Shown here one piece after another: positions 17,093-27,338 of a DNA stretch of 64,000 nucleotides. The first letter of the stretch is position 1; every line of letters starts with the position of its first letter. The notes below the pieces were generated by a model. That model was not told the DNA's origin and did not search any database. It was given only the letters and a program-made list of their open reading frames with translations. Position numbers and translations under genes: made by a program. This stretch comes from Actinacidiphila paucisporea (GTDB lineage: Bacteria > Actinomycetota > Actinomycetes > Streptomycetales > Streptomycetaceae). The stretch covers positions 124,001-188,000 of the forward strand of contig NZ_FRBI01000012.1 in assembly GCF_900142575.1 (NCBI RefSeq), written 5' to 3'.

Positions 17093-17878
17093 TCACGTGG
17101 GAACGGCGAACGTGCCCCGGTGGACGGTCACCGCACCCGTGGCGAGGGCGATCGCGAAGTTGAGCATGCGGGTGGGACCGTCGGTGAGCAGTGACGGGAG
17201 GGCGGGCGCGGCCGAACCGGCGGCGAGGCGGCGGCCCAGGGCGTCGAACCACGCGCGGGCCCAGGGGGTCTCGTCGGTCCAGTCGAGGAGGTCGAAGCCG
17301 GCGGCGCGGATCGTGTCGCGCAGTTCCTCGGGGGTGGCCAGGTGGCTGTCGGTGCCGTCGAGGGACCACGGAAGGGGCAGGGGCGCGGTGGCGGCGGGGA
17401 CGCCGCAGACCTCGAAGACGGCCAGGCGGGCCGCCGGGCGCAGGCGGCGGGCGATCTCGGCGTAGAAGGCCTTCTTGTCCGGGATGTTCATCTGGACGTG
17501 GACCGTGCAGGCGGCGTCGAAGCCGGTGCGGTCGAGGGCGCCGATGTCGGTGCAGAGGAAAGTGGTCCGTTCGGCGAGGCCGGCGGCTTCGGTCAGGGCA
17601 CGGGCGGCGTCCACGTAGGCGGGGGTGATGTCGACGCCGACGACGTGGCAGCCGGTGGTCCTGGCGATCTGGCGGGCCGGGCCGCCGAGCCCGGAGCCGA
17701 CGTCCAGCACGGTCGATCCGGGGGTGAGCGCCAGGTGCGGGATCAGGCGGTCGACCGCCTCGGCACCGCCGGCGTGGTATTGGTCGATGCCGTCCAGCTG
17801 CTCGCGGGGCAGTGCGGACAGGCTCGTTCCGGTGAGCTGCTCGATGGCGGCGGTGAGGCCGGTTTCCGCGTAGGTCAC
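17093..17878 (-). CDS. SAM-dependent methyltransferase
   Basis: A 261-residue class I methyltransferase. Motif I is VLDVGSGLGGPARQIA (residues ~58-73), followed by HVVGVDITPAYVDAAR (acidic ribose-binding region) and ACTVHVQMNIPDKKAFYAEIARRLRP. The GSGLGGPAR form and LDGIDQYH upstream resemble small-molecule methyltransferases related to glycine/sarcosine methyltransferases. The start is GTG. It is probably cotranscribed with the P450 gene, hinting at a small tailoring pair whose substrate is unknown. Confidence 0.88.
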   Translation of the reverse strand: MTYAETGLTAAIEQLTGTSLSALPREQLDGIDQYHAGGAEAVDRLIPHLALTPGSTVLDVGSGLGGPARQIARTTGCHVVGVDITPAYVDAARALTEAAGLAERTTFLCTDIGALDRTGFDAACTVHVQMNIPDKKAFYAEIARRLRPAARLAVFEVCGVPAATAPLPLPWSLDGTDSHLATPEELRDTIRAAGFDLLDWTDETPWARAWFDALGRRLAAGSAAPALPSLLTDGPTRMLNFAIALATGAVTVHRGTFAVPT

Positions 17879-17958
17879 GATGCCGCTCCTGAGGGGGTCA
17901 CAAGGTCGTCGGGCACCCGCCCGCGCCCCGGTGATCCCCGGGCCCTGGCAGGCGGTGC

Positions 17959-18582
17959 TCAGGTCGGGTCACTGAGGCGGTCGAGGAGGTCGGTGAGGCG
18001 CTTGGTGACCGTCGGGCGGTCGCCGTCGGTGAGCGCGGAGCCCATGCCCACCGCCACCGCGCCGGCGGCGACCCACTCGGGGGCCTCCGCGACGGTGACG
18101 CCGCCGATCGGGATGAGCGGCGCCTGCGGGAGGATCAGGCGCAGATCGGCGACCCAGCGCGGGGTCAGCGCGGACGCGGGGTAGAGCGTCAGCGCGTCCG
18201 CGCCCAGCTCCATCGCGCGCACCGCCTCGGTCGGGGTGGCGACGCCGGGGAAGACGGGCACGCCGTAGCGGTGGCCGGTGCGCAGGACCGCCTCGTCCAG
18301 ATTCGGCGCCAGCAGGAAGCGGGCGCCCGCGTCGACGGCCATCCTGGCGGACATCTCGTCGACCACCGTGCCCGCGCCGATGACCGCGTCGTCGCCGACC
18401 TCGCGGACCAGCGTGGTGACCAACTCCAGCGCGAAGGGCGTGGTCAGCGAGACCTCCAGGGTGGTCAGCCCGGCCGAGAGCAGCGTGTCCGCGGTGGCGG
18501 CCGCCTGGTCGTAGGTCCGGCCGCGGATCGTGGCGAAGACCCGCTGTGCGAGCGCGGTCCTGGTGGTCTCCCAGCGGTACAC
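17959..18582 (-). CDS. KDPG/KHG aldolase-like protein lacking the Schiff-base Lys
   Basis: A 207-residue TIM-barrel protein of the 2-keto-3-deoxy-6-phosphogluconate/4-hydroxy-2-oxoglutarate aldolase family. The catalytic Glu region is present (TTLEVSLTTPFA), as are VIGAGTV, APNLDEAVLR and PVFPGVATPTE. In known aldolases the next strand reads LKxFPA with the Schiff-base Lys. Here it is ADALTLYPASAL, with Thr at the Lys position. The phosphate-binding IPIGGVT is kept. It may have another activity or use another base. The start is a GTG with no good ribosome site. Confidence 0.8.
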   Translation of the reverse strand: MYRWETTRTALAQRVFATIRGRTYDQAAATADTLLSAGLTTLEVSLTTPFALELVTTLVREVGDDAVIGAGTVVDEMSARMAVDAGARFLLAPNLDEAVLRTGHRYGVPVFPGVATPTEAVRAMELGADALTLYPASALTPRWVADLRLILPQAPLIPIGGVTVAEAPEWVAAGAVAVGMGSALTDGDRPTVTKRLTDLLDRLSDPT

Positions 18583-18760
18583 GGAGGATCGCGGTCCTTC
18601 CTGACGGTGCTGCCGGATGGTGCTGCCCGGATGGTGCGGTGGATGGAGACCGCGATCAGCACGCTACCCGCCGGGTGGTGGGCCGCCGCCGGTCGATCGG
18701 GGAGCTGTCACCGCACCGTGACATGAGAGGAGCATGAGAGGGAAGGGGCGGCTGCCCGGA

Positions 18761-19582
18761 TCACCCGGTGTGGGTCGAGAACAGGCCACCGGTCGGCCCC
18801 TGCTTGTCGCCGCCCTGCGCCTTCTTCAGCGCGTTGGCCAGACCCTCGATCGTCATGGACTGGAGGATCACCCGGCCGTTGCCCTCCAGGGTGGCCAGAG
18901 ACAGGCCCTCGCCGCCGAAGACCGCGTTCATGATGCCCTGGCGGTTCAGGCCGCCGATGCGCTGGACGCCGTACTGGATGCCTTCCTCGAAGGCGACGAT
19001 GCAGCCGGTGTCGACCTCGATGCGGCCGCCGAAGTCGGCGGGGTTGAGGTCGATGAAATTGCCGGCCCCTGCGATGATCACGGTGCCGTGGCCGGTGAAC
19101 TTCTCCAGGATGAAGCCCTCGCCGCCGCTCATGCCCTGCCGGCCGCCGGCGAAGGCGATGCCGAACTGCACGGTCTCCTCGGCGGCCACGAAGGCGTCCT
19201 TCTCGGCGAACCAGGCCCGTGACCCGGTCAGCTCCAGGGCACGCATCTCGCCGGGCAGCACCCCGGCGAAACCGACGGTGCCCTCGCCGCCGGACGCGGT
19301 GAAGTACTGGAACGCCAGCGATTCGCCGGCCAGCGCCCGCTGGCCGACCTGCATCGCGGTGCCCATGGCCTGCCGCAGCAGGCCGCCCATGCCGCCGCCC
19401 GCGGCGCCCTGCTGGCCGCCGCCGGCATTGCGGGCGCCGGGACCGCCGAGGCGGGTCTCCATGGACACGTTGGCGGTCTTGAACAGGAACTTCCCGGCCT
19501 CGCAGTAGACCGTCTGGCCCGGGTTGAGGGTGCAGACGGCCATCTGCATGGCATTGCCGACGATCTGCTGCTGCAGGGTCAC
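18761..19582 (-). CDS. AIM24 family protein (TIGR00266-like)
   Basis: A 273-residue AIM24/TIGR00266 protein. Features include CTLNPGQTVYCEAGKFLFKTANV at the start, a Gly-rich GARNAGGGQQGAAGGGMGGLLRQ linker, and repeated beta-strand units (GTVGFAGVLPGEMRALELTGSRAWFAEKDAF and GEGFILEKFTGHGTVIIAGAGNFIDL). The fold is a beta-barrel of unknown function, common in Streptomyces. The start is GTG with AAGGAG upstream. Confidence 0.9.
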   Translation of the reverse strand: MTLQQQIVGNAMQMAVCTLNPGQTVYCEAGKFLFKTANVSMETRLGGPGARNAGGGQQGAAGGGMGGLLRQAMGTAMQVGQRALAGESLAFQYFTASGGEGTVGFAGVLPGEMRALELTGSRAWFAEKDAFVAAEETVQFGIAFAGGRQGMSGGEGFILEKFTGHGTVIIAGAGNFIDLNPADFGGRIEVDTGCIVAFEEGIQYGVQRIGGLNRQGIMNAVFGGEGLSLATLEGNGRVILQSMTIEGLANALKKAQGGDKQGPTGGLFSTHTG

Positions 19583-19646
19583 AGCGGTACTCCTTGGGAC
19601 GTGCGGTGGCGAATGGGGCGATACCGGCGCGCTCGACGCCGTCCGC

Positions 19647-20948
19647 TCAACGTACCGCCCGGGCGATTCGGTTCCGCAAGGCCCCGGGGTCGCTCGGCCG
19701 CTCGCCGGCGGCCTGGGCCGGCAGGCCGACCGGGCGCTCGCCGCCGGTGTCCAGGAAGCGGGCCAGCGGCAGCGTCGCGGCGCCCACGGTGACCGCGTCG
19801 GCGCCGAGCCTGCCCAGCTCGATGGAGGTCTGGGCGCAGGGGTGGTGCAGGGCGTAGGCGGCGGCGACCTCGCGGACGGTGGGCAGCACCTTGGGGCCGA
19901 GCATCAGCCCCGCCCAGCCGCCGATGACGATGCGGTGCGGGTTGAACAGGTTGATCAGGTCGGCGATGCCGGCGCCCAGGTACTCGGCGGCCTCGGCGAG
20001 CAGCGCCTCGGCCTCCGGGTCGCTGTCGGCGGCCGCGATCAGCTCGGCCAGCGCAATCTCCTCGCTGACCCCCTCGGGCGCGCCGGGCCAGCGGCCGAGC
20101 AGCGCCTCGGCGCCGACGTAGGCCTCCAGGCAGCCGCGGGAGCCGCAGCGGCAGGTGCGGCCGCCGACCCGCAGGGTGGTGTGGCCCCACTCCCCCGCGC
20201 TGCTGCTGGCGCCGTGGTAGGGCTTGCCGTTGGTGACCACGCAGGCGCCGACGCCGGAGCCGATCAGCGCGATCACCACGTTGTCGGAGCCGCGGCCCGC
20301 TCCGAACCACATCTCGGCCTGCCCGAGGGTCTTGGCGCCGTTGTCGATGAAGAGCGGCAGGGCGGTGCCGGCGCGCAGCAGCCGGCCGAGCGGTACGGCG
20401 TCCCAGCCGATGGTCTGGCCGTAGACGACGATGCCGTCGCCGCCGCCGGGGACGGCTCCGGGCGCGTCGGGCTGGGCGACGATGCCGGGGACGCCGATGC
20501 CGACGCCGAGCACCTCGCTGCCGTCGATGCCGGCCTCGCGGACCACCGTCTCGATACCGTCAAGCGCGAGCCGTACGACGTGGTCGACGTCGTGGCCGCT
20601 GTCGGACAACGGCAGGTCCGCGGCGGCCCGTTCGGTCAGGGCGAGGTCGAAGAGCTCGACCCGCACCCGGGTCTCGCCGACGTCCACGCCGACCACGTAG
20701 CCGTAGCCCGGGGCGACCTGCAGCAGGATCCTGGGCCGCCCGCCGTCGGACTCGACGGCACCGGCCTCCTCGACCATGCCGTCCGCGATCAACTCTCCAA
20801 CGACGTTACTGATCGACCCCGCGCTCAGACCCGTGTCCCGGCCCAGCTCCTGGCGGCTCAGGGGACCTTCGAAATACAAATGACGCAGAAGCGATGCACG
20901 GTTGCCGCGCCGCAGGTCACGAACGGTGCGCTTGCCTCGCTCAGCCAT
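19647..20948 (-). CDS. ROK-family transcriptional regulator
   Basis: A 433-residue ROK repressor. The N-terminal winged helix (residues ~10-70) contains LRRGNRASLLRHLYFEGPLSRQEL and SAGSISNVVGELIADGMVEE. The kinase-fold ligand domain follows (YVVGVDVGETRVRVELFDL, SGVGACVVTNGKPYHGASSSAGEWGH). The ROK zinc motif CRCGSRGCLEAYVG is intact. It diverges from a sugar ABC importer operon and a palindrome overlaps that operon's -10, so it most likely represses the importer and beta-glucosidase until a sugar binds. Confidence 0.93.
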   Translation of the reverse strand: MAERGKRTVRDLRRGNRASLLRHLYFEGPLSRQELGRDTGLSAGSISNVVGELIADGMVEEAGAVESDGGRPRILLQVAPGYGYVVGVDVGETRVRVELFDLALTERAAADLPLSDSGHDVDHVVRLALDGIETVVREAGIDGSEVLGVGIGVPGIVAQPDAPGAVPGGGDGIVVYGQTIGWDAVPLGRLLRAGTALPLFIDNGAKTLGQAEMWFGAGRGSDNVVIALIGSGVGACVVTNGKPYHGASSSAGEWGHTTLRVGGRTCRCGSRGCLEAYVGAEALLGRWPGAPEGVSEEIALAELIAAADSDPEAEALLAEAAEYLGAGIADLINLFNPHRIVIGGWAGLMLGPKVLPTVREVAAAYALHHPCAQTSIELGRLGADAVTVGAATLPLARFLDTGGERPVGLPAQAAGERPSDPGALRNRIARAVR

Positions 20949-20998
20949 CTCGTCTCCCTCCCGGGGGGTCCGGCGTGAATCTATCGCTGCACAAGGTC

Positions 20999-21043
20999 TT
21001 GACGCCACCTTTTCTCACAAGTTAAATCACGCCCTGAATTAAG
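20999..21043 (+). promoter_or_regulatory. promoter and operator of the sugar importer operon
   Basis: A good sigma-70-like promoter is visible: TTGACG (20999-21004), 17-base spacer, TTAAAT (21022-21027). An imperfect inverted repeat (GTTAAATCA, 5 bases, TGAATTAAG; 21021-21043) covers the -10 and start region. It is a likely binding site for the divergent ROK protein. Confidence 0.65.
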
Positions 21044-21096
21044 ACACAGGCGCTGTTCACTTCCTGAAGCGATCCCACCCCTGAGAGGGAACCGTC

Positions 21097-22455
21097 ATGC
21101 GCTCTTCCAGCACCTCCAGCAGACTCCTCGCGGCCACCGCCCTCGTGGCCGCGCTCGGTCTGACCCTCGCCGCGTGTGGCGGGGGCTCCGACAAAAGCGG
21201 CGGCAAGTCGACCGACGGCAAGACCGCCGGCGCCAACAGCCTGAGCGGCCAGACGATCACGTACTGGGCGAGCAACCAGGGCACCAGCCTGGACGCCGAC
21301 AAGGCCACCCTGACCACCGAGCTGAACAAGTTCACCGCGTCCACCGGCATCAAGGTCAAGCTGGAGGTCATCGGCTGGGCCGACCTGCTCAACCGCATCT
21401 TGGCGGCCGCCACCTCGGGCCAGGGCCCGGACGTGCTCAACATCGGCAACACCTGGTCCGCCTCCCTCCAGGCGACCGGCGCCCTGATGCCGTGGGACGA
21501 CGCCGCGTTCGGCACCATCGGCGGCAAGGACCGCTTCGCCGCGGCCGCGATCGCCTCCGCCGGTGCCGCGGGCCAGGACCCCGCCGCCGTGCCGCTGTAC
21601 TCGATGGCGTACGGCCTGTACTACAACAAGAAGATGTTCGCCGACGCCGGTATCGCCAACCCCCCCACCACGTGGGCCGAGTTGGTCGCCGACGGCAAGA
21701 AGCTCACCACGGGCGGCCACTACGGCCTCGCGGTCGAGGGCGCCAACGGCGCGGAGAACATCCACCACATCTTCGTGCTCGCCAAGCAGCGCGGCGCCAG
21801 CTGGTTCGACGACAAGGGCGCGCCGACCTTCACCGGCCCGCAGCAGGTCGCGGCGGTCAAGCAGTACGTCGACTTCATCGCCAGCGACAAGATCGCGGCC
21901 AAGGGCAACGCCGAGTACGTGCAGAACCAGACCATCACCGACTTCGCCACCGGCAAGGCCGCGATGATGATGTGGCAGTCGGCCGCCCCGGCGATCGCCT
22001 CGCACGGCATGAAGCCCGGCGACTACGGCGTGGTGCCGGTCCCGACGCAGACCGCGGGCGCCACCGGTGACGCGGGCGTGACCTCGATGGTCGCCGGTAT
22101 CAACATGGCGATCTTCAAGGACACCAAGCACAAGGACGCCGCCGAGGCGTTCGTGAAGTTCATGACCAGCACCGACGAGCAGAAGACGCTCAACGGCAAG
22201 TACGGCTCGATCCCGCCGGTCACCGAGGCGCAGAGCGACCCGGCCTTCCAGACCCCGGACCTGAAGGTGCTGGCGAGCGTGCTGTCCAAGTCGGCCGCCC
22301 CGCTGCCGCAGGTGGCCAACGAGAGCCAGTTCGAGAACCTCGTCGGTCCCGCCGTCAAGAGCCTGTTCGCCGACGCCGCCGCCGGCAAGCCCGTGACGGA
22401 CGACTCCGTCAAGGCCGCGCTGACCAAGGCGCAGCAGCAGATGCCCGCCTCGTAA
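21097..22455 (+). CDS. sugar ABC transporter substrate-binding lipoprotein
   Basis: A 452-residue extracytoplasmic binding protein of the family-1 oligosaccharide type. It has a lipoprotein signal peptide (MRSSSTSSRLLAATALVAAL...) with lipobox LAAC at residue ~27, then a Gly/Ser/Lys linker. The typical core motifs TYWASNQG, GQGPDVLNIGNTW and YSMAYGLYYNKKMFADAG are seen. The following genes (two permeases and a GH1 beta-glucosidase) suggest a beta-glucoside such as cellobiose, or a related beta-linked oligosaccharide. Confidence 0.93.
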   Translation: MRSSSTSSRLLAATALVAALGLTLAACGGGSDKSGGKSTDGKTAGANSLSGQTITYWASNQGTSLDADKATLTTELNKFTASTGIKVKLEVIGWADLLNRILAAATSGQGPDVLNIGNTWSASLQATGALMPWDDAAFGTIGGKDRFAAAAIASAGAAGQDPAAVPLYSMAYGLYYNKKMFADAGIANPPTTWAELVADGKKLTTGGHYGLAVEGANGAENIHHIFVLAKQRGASWFDDKGAPTFTGPQQVAAVKQYVDFIASDKIAAKGNAEYVQNQTITDFATGKAAMMMWQSAAPAIASHGMKPGDYGVVPVPTQTAGATGDAGVTSMVAGINMAIFKDTKHKDAAEAFVKFMTSTDEQKTLNGKYGSIPPVTEAQSDPAFQTPDLKVLASVLSKSAAPLPQVANESQFENLVGPAVKSLFADAAAGKPVTDDSVKAALTKAQQQMPAS

Positions 22456-22471
22456 GGATCGGCTCTCCTCC

Positions 22472-23476
22472 ATGACTGCCACCGCCCCCCCGAGGCGCGC
22501 ACCCGAAGCCGGCCCCAGCAGCGGCAAGTCCGCTGCCGGGCGCCGGCTCCGGCCGCGTATCGTCGAACGGCTCCGCCAAGGCGGACTGCCGTACCTGCTC
22601 CTGCTGCCCGCCGTCCTCGCCGAACTGCTGATCCACATCGTGCCGATGTTCTTCGGCATCCTGATCAGCTTCAAGAACCTGACCCTGTTCTACATCCACC
22701 ACTGGAACAGCGCCCCCTGGGCGGGCTTCGACAACTACAAAGCCGCGGTAAAGATCCACCAGCCGATCGGCGAGGCCCTGCTGCACTCGTTCTGGGTGAC
22801 GCTGTCCTACACCCTGCTGTCCGTGGCGCTGTCCTGGCTGCTGGGCTCCGCGGCGGCGATCCTGCTGCAGGACAAGTTCCGCGGCCGCGGCCTGATCCGC
22901 ACCCTCTTCCTGGTGCCGTACGCGCTGCCGGCGTACGCGGCGCTGATCACCTGGACCTTCATGTTCCAGCAGGACACCGGTCTGGTGAACCACGTCCTGC
23001 ACGACCAGTTGCACCTGACGTCGAGCAAGTCGTTCTGGCTGATCGGCGACAACAGCTTCTGGGCCATGGTCATCGTGTCGGTCTGGAAGTCCTGGCCGTT
23101 CGCCTTCCTGGCGCTGATGGCCGGTCTGCAGAACATTCCGCGCGAGCTGTACGAGGCCGCCGCGATGGACGGCGCCGGTGTCTGGCAGCAGATCAGGAAG
23201 ATCACCATGCCGTCGCTGCGGCCGGTGAACCAGGTAATCGTCCTGGTGCTCTTCCTGTGGACGTTCAACGACTTCAACACGCCGTTCGTGATGTTCGGCC
23301 AGAACCCGCCGCACCAGGCGGACCTGATCTCCATCCACATCTACCAGTCCTCGTTCATCAACTGGAACTTCGGCTCCGGCTCGGCGATGTCGGTCCTGCT
23401 GCTGCTCTTCCTGCTCGTGGTGACGGCGATCTACCTGCTGGTCACCTCCAGGGGAAGGAGCGAGAACGATGTCTAG
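22472..23476 (+). CDS. sugar ABC transporter permease (MalF-like)
   Basis: A 334-residue inner-membrane protein with about six transmembrane segments (for example YLLLLPAVLAELLIHIVPMF and the final VLLLLFLLVVTAIYLLV). The EAA loop that contacts the ATPase is ELYEAAAMDGAGVWQQIRKI. It begins 16 bases after the binding-protein gene and its end overlaps the second permease gene by 8 bases. No ATPase gene is present, so the importer probably shares a housekeeping MsiK-type ATPase. Confidence 0.94.
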   Translation: MTATAPPRRAPEAGPSSGKSAAGRRLRPRIVERLRQGGLPYLLLLPAVLAELLIHIVPMFFGILISFKNLTLFYIHHWNSAPWAGFDNYKAAVKIHQPIGEALLHSFWVTLSYTLLSVALSWLLGSAAAILLQDKFRGRGLIRTLFLVPYALPAYAALITWTFMFQQDTGLVNHVLHDQLHLTSSKSFWLIGDNSFWAMVIVSVWKSWPFAFLALMAGLQNIPRELYEAAAMDGAGVWQQIRKITMPSLRPVNQVIVLVLFLWTFNDFNTPFVMFGQNPPHQADLISIHIYQSSFINWNFGSGSAMSVLLLLFLLVVTAIYLLVTSRGRSENDV

Positions 23477-24338
23477 GTTCACCGAGCAGCCGTCCCCGAT
23501 GGCACAGCCGAAGTCCTTCCTGTGGACCCGGCGGGTCGTCCTGACCCTGCTGCTGACCTTCGTGCTGGTCCCTGTGTACGTGATGCTCAGCTCGTCCCTG
23601 AAGAGCCTTCAGGACGTGCAGGGCTCGTTCAAGTGGATACCGCACAGCCTGACGTTCAAGCCGTACGTCGACATCTGGAAGACGATCCCGCTCGCGCACT
23701 ACTTCGTGAACTCGGTGATCGTCTGCGTCAGTGCCACGGTCTTCTCCGTGGCCCTGGCGATCTTCGCCGCCTACGGTGTGAGCCGCTACCGGTTCATGGG
23801 CCGCAAGGTCTTCACCGTGACGGTGCTGTCCACCCAGATGTTCCCCGGCATCCTGTTCCTGCTGCCGCTGTACCTGATCTTCGTCAACATCGGCAACAGC
23901 ACGGGCATCACGCTCAACGGCAGCCGGCTCGGCCTGATCATCACCTACCTCACCTTCTCGCTGCCCTTCTCCATCTGGATGCTGGCGGGCTACTTCGACT
24001 CGATCCCGCGGGATCTCGACGAGGCCGCGAAGGTGGACGGCTGCGGCCCGCTCGGCGCGCTGTTCCGGGTCGTGGTCCCGGCCGCGGTCCCGGGCATCGT
24101 CGCCGTGAGCGTCTACGCGTTCATGACGGCCTGGGGCGAGGTGCTGTTCGCCTCGGTCATGACCAACGAGTCCACCAGGACCCTGGCGGTCGGCCTGCGC
24201 GAGTACGCCACCCAGAACGACGTGTACTGGAACCAGGTCATGGCGGCCTCCATCGTCGTGAGCCTGCCCGTCGTCGCCGGATTCCTGCTCCTGCAGCGTT
24301 ACCTCGTCGCCGGGCTCACCGCCGGCGCCGTCAAGTAA
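23469..24338 (+). CDS. sugar ABC transporter permease (MalG-like)
   Basis: A 289-residue permease with six predicted transmembrane helices. The EAA motif is DLDEAAKVDGCGPLGALFRVVVP near residue 185. GVSRYRFMGRKVF and TQMFPGILFLLPLYLIF are typical of MalG-type subunits. It overlaps the preceding permease gene and is followed 20 bases later by the beta-glucosidase gene. With its partner it forms the membrane channel of the importer. Confidence 0.94.
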   Translation: MSRFTEQPSPMAQPKSFLWTRRVVLTLLLTFVLVPVYVMLSSSLKSLQDVQGSFKWIPHSLTFKPYVDIWKTIPLAHYFVNSVIVCVSATVFSVALAIFAAYGVSRYRFMGRKVFTVTVLSTQMFPGILFLLPLYLIFVNIGNSTGITLNGSRLGLIITYLTFSLPFSIWMLAGYFDSIPRDLDEAAKVDGCGPLGALFRVVVPAAVPGIVAVSVYAFMTAWGEVLFASVMTNESTRTLAVGLREYATQNDVYWNQVMAASIVVSLPVVAGFLLLQRYLVAGLTAGAVK

Positions 24339-24358
24339 CCCCTTCCGAAAGGCAGCTT

Positions 24359-25714
<1,356 letters not shown>

Positions 25715-25787
25715 CGGTCCCGGCCGCCCGGGCTGACCCGGTGTGTCCCGGACCCGTCCGGGTACGCTCCGGGCCCGCCTCGGGCGC

Positions 25788-25830
25788 ACGAGGGGTGACG
25801 CCACCGGTTCGCCGGTGCGTCACCCCTCGT
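25788..25830. terminator. very strong bidirectional terminator
   Basis: ACGAGGGGTGACG, one bulged C, CACCGG, loop TTCG, CCGGTG, CGTCACCCCTCGT form a 19-bp stem interrupted by a single bulge. It lies between the beta-glucosidase gene (+) and allantoinase gene (-) and should stop both transcripts. Confidence 0.88.
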
Positions 25831-25850
25831 CCGTGTTCGGGGCTCTGCCC

Positions 25851-27197
25851 CTACGCCCGCGGTGCGGTCAGCAGCCGGCCGGCCGGCGGCTCGGCCACGG
25901 CGCCGTCGGCGGCGATCCGCCGGCCGCGCAGCCAGCTGGAGCGGACCACGCCGTGCAGGGTGCGGCCCGCGTAGGCGGTGATCGGGTTGCGGTGGCGAAG
26001 GCGGGCCGGGTCGACGGTGAAGACCGCGTCCGGGTCGACCACCGCGAAGTCCGCGTCGCGGCCCGCCTCGATGGCGCCCTTGGCGGTCAGACCGGCCAGC
26101 GCCGCCGGACCGGCGGACATCCAGCGGACCACGTCGGCGAGGGTGTGGCCGCGGCGGCGGGCCTCGGTCCACACCGCCGACAGGCCCAGTTGCAGTGACG
26201 AGATGCCGCCCCAGGCGGCGGCGAAGTCCCCGGTGTCCTTCGCCTTGAGGCCGATCGTGGAGGGCGAGTGGTCGGAGACCACGCAGTCGATGACGCCGTC
26301 GGCGAGCGCCTGCCACAGCGCGTCCTGGTTGGCGGCCTCCCTGATCGGCGGGCAGCATTTGAACTCGGTTGCCCCGTCCGGGACTTCCTCCGCCGTCAGG
26401 GTCAGGAAGTGCGGGCAGGTCTCCGCGGTGAGCCGGACGCCGTCCTTCTTCGCCGCCTCGATCAGCGGCAGCGCGGACGCCGACGACAGGTGCAGGATGT
26501 GGACGCGGGCGTCGAGCCGGGCGGCCAGCGCGATCAGGCCGGCGATCGCCCGGTCCTCGGCGGCCGGCGGCCGGGAGGCGAGGAAGTCGGCGTAGCGGCG
26601 GCCGCCTTGCTGCGGGGCGCTGTCGATGGTGCCGGGGTCCTCGGCGTGCACGATCAACAGGCCGCCGAAGGCCTTCAGTTCGCTGAGCGCGGCCGCCACC
26701 TCCGGCGGGCTCAGCTGCGGGAATTCGTCCACGCCGGACGGCAGCAGGAAGCACTTGAAGCCGAAGACGCCGGCGTCGTGCAGCGGGCGCAGGTCGGCGG
26801 TGTTGCCGGGCACGGCGCCGCCCCAGAAGCCGACGTCGGTGTGCACCCGGCCGCGGGCTGCGGCGCGTTTGACGTCCAGGTGGGCGGTGGTCGTGGTCGG
26901 CGGGATGCTGTTCAGCGGCATGTCGACGACGGTGGTGATCCCGCCGGCCGCGGCGGCCGCGGTGGCGGTCGCGAAGCCCTCCCACTCCGTGCGGCCGGGG
27001 TCGTTGATGTGGACGTGGCTGTCCACCAGCCCCGGCAGCAGGACGTCGTCGCCGAAGTCCACGACCGGGACGCCGTACGGGACCGGCGCGTCGTGCGCGC
27101 GGACCGCGGTGATGGTGCCGGCCCTGACCTCCACGGCGGCCGGGCGCTCGCCTTCCGGCGTGACGACCCGGGTGGAGCGCAGCACCAGTTCGTCCAC
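25851..27197 (-). CDS. allB: allantoinase
   Basis: Binuclear metal amidohydrolase opening the hydantoin ring of allantoin to allantoate (448 residues). Metal ligands: HVH in LVDSHVHINDPGRTEWEG, the carbamylated Lys in VFGFKCFLLPSG, His in LLIVHAEDPG and HILHLSSA, and Asp in VVSDHSPS. GTG 27197 is chosen because GGAGG lies 7 bases upstream. It diverges from the IclR gene, with operator-like repeats between them. Allantoicase is not in the window. Confidence 0.95.
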   Translation of the reverse strand: MDELVLRSTRVVTPEGERPAAVEVRAGTITAVRAHDAPVPYGVPVVDFGDDVLLPGLVDSHVHINDPGRTEWEGFATATAAAAAGGITTVVDMPLNSIPPTTTTAHLDVKRAAARGRVHTDVGFWGGAVPGNTADLRPLHDAGVFGFKCFLLPSGVDEFPQLSPPEVAAALSELKAFGGLLIVHAEDPGTIDSAPQQGGRRYADFLASRPPAAEDRAIAGLIALAARLDARVHILHLSSASALPLIEAAKKDGVRLTAETCPHFLTLTAEEVPDGATEFKCCPPIREAANQDALWQALADGVIDCVVSDHSPSTIGLKAKDTGDFAAAWGGISSLQLGLSAVWTEARRRGHTLADVVRWMSAGPAALAGLTAKGAIEAGRDADFAVVDPDAVFTVDPARLRHRNPITAYAGRTLHGVVRSSWLRGRRIAADGAVAEPPAGRLLTAPRA

Positions 27198-27224
27198 GGG
27201 GTGACCTCCGGTCGGGCTGGGGAA

Positions 27225-27241
27225 TTCAACGTTCTGTTGAC
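27225..27241. promoter_or_regulatory. TTCAAC-N5-GTTGAC palindrome before allB
   Basis: TTCAACGTTCTGTTGAC is an inverted repeat 28 bases upstream of the allB start. Its reverse complement matches 14 of 17 bases of the palindrome at 38656-38672 before the uric acid operon. It is a candidate operator for a purine-catabolism regulator. Confidence 0.6.
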
Positions 27242-27284
27242 GGACATGGTGGATAGCCTTCGCCCGGACGTCAAGAGCGGTAGG

Positions 27285-27320
27285 ATTCCGCACAGCGAAA
27301 GTCACCTTCCGCGAGGAATG
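27285..27320. promoter_or_regulatory. AllR-type operators between allB and allR
   Basis: ATTCCGCACAGCGAAAGT (27285-27302) closely matches the sites before aceB, hyi and gcl. Immediately beside it CCTTCCGCGAGGAATGG (about 27304-27320) gives a second TTCC-N4-GGAA palindrome just before the allR start. Binding here would allow autoregulation and control of allB. Confidence 0.65.
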
Positions 27321-27338
27321 GATCAGAGGGGATCGCAC

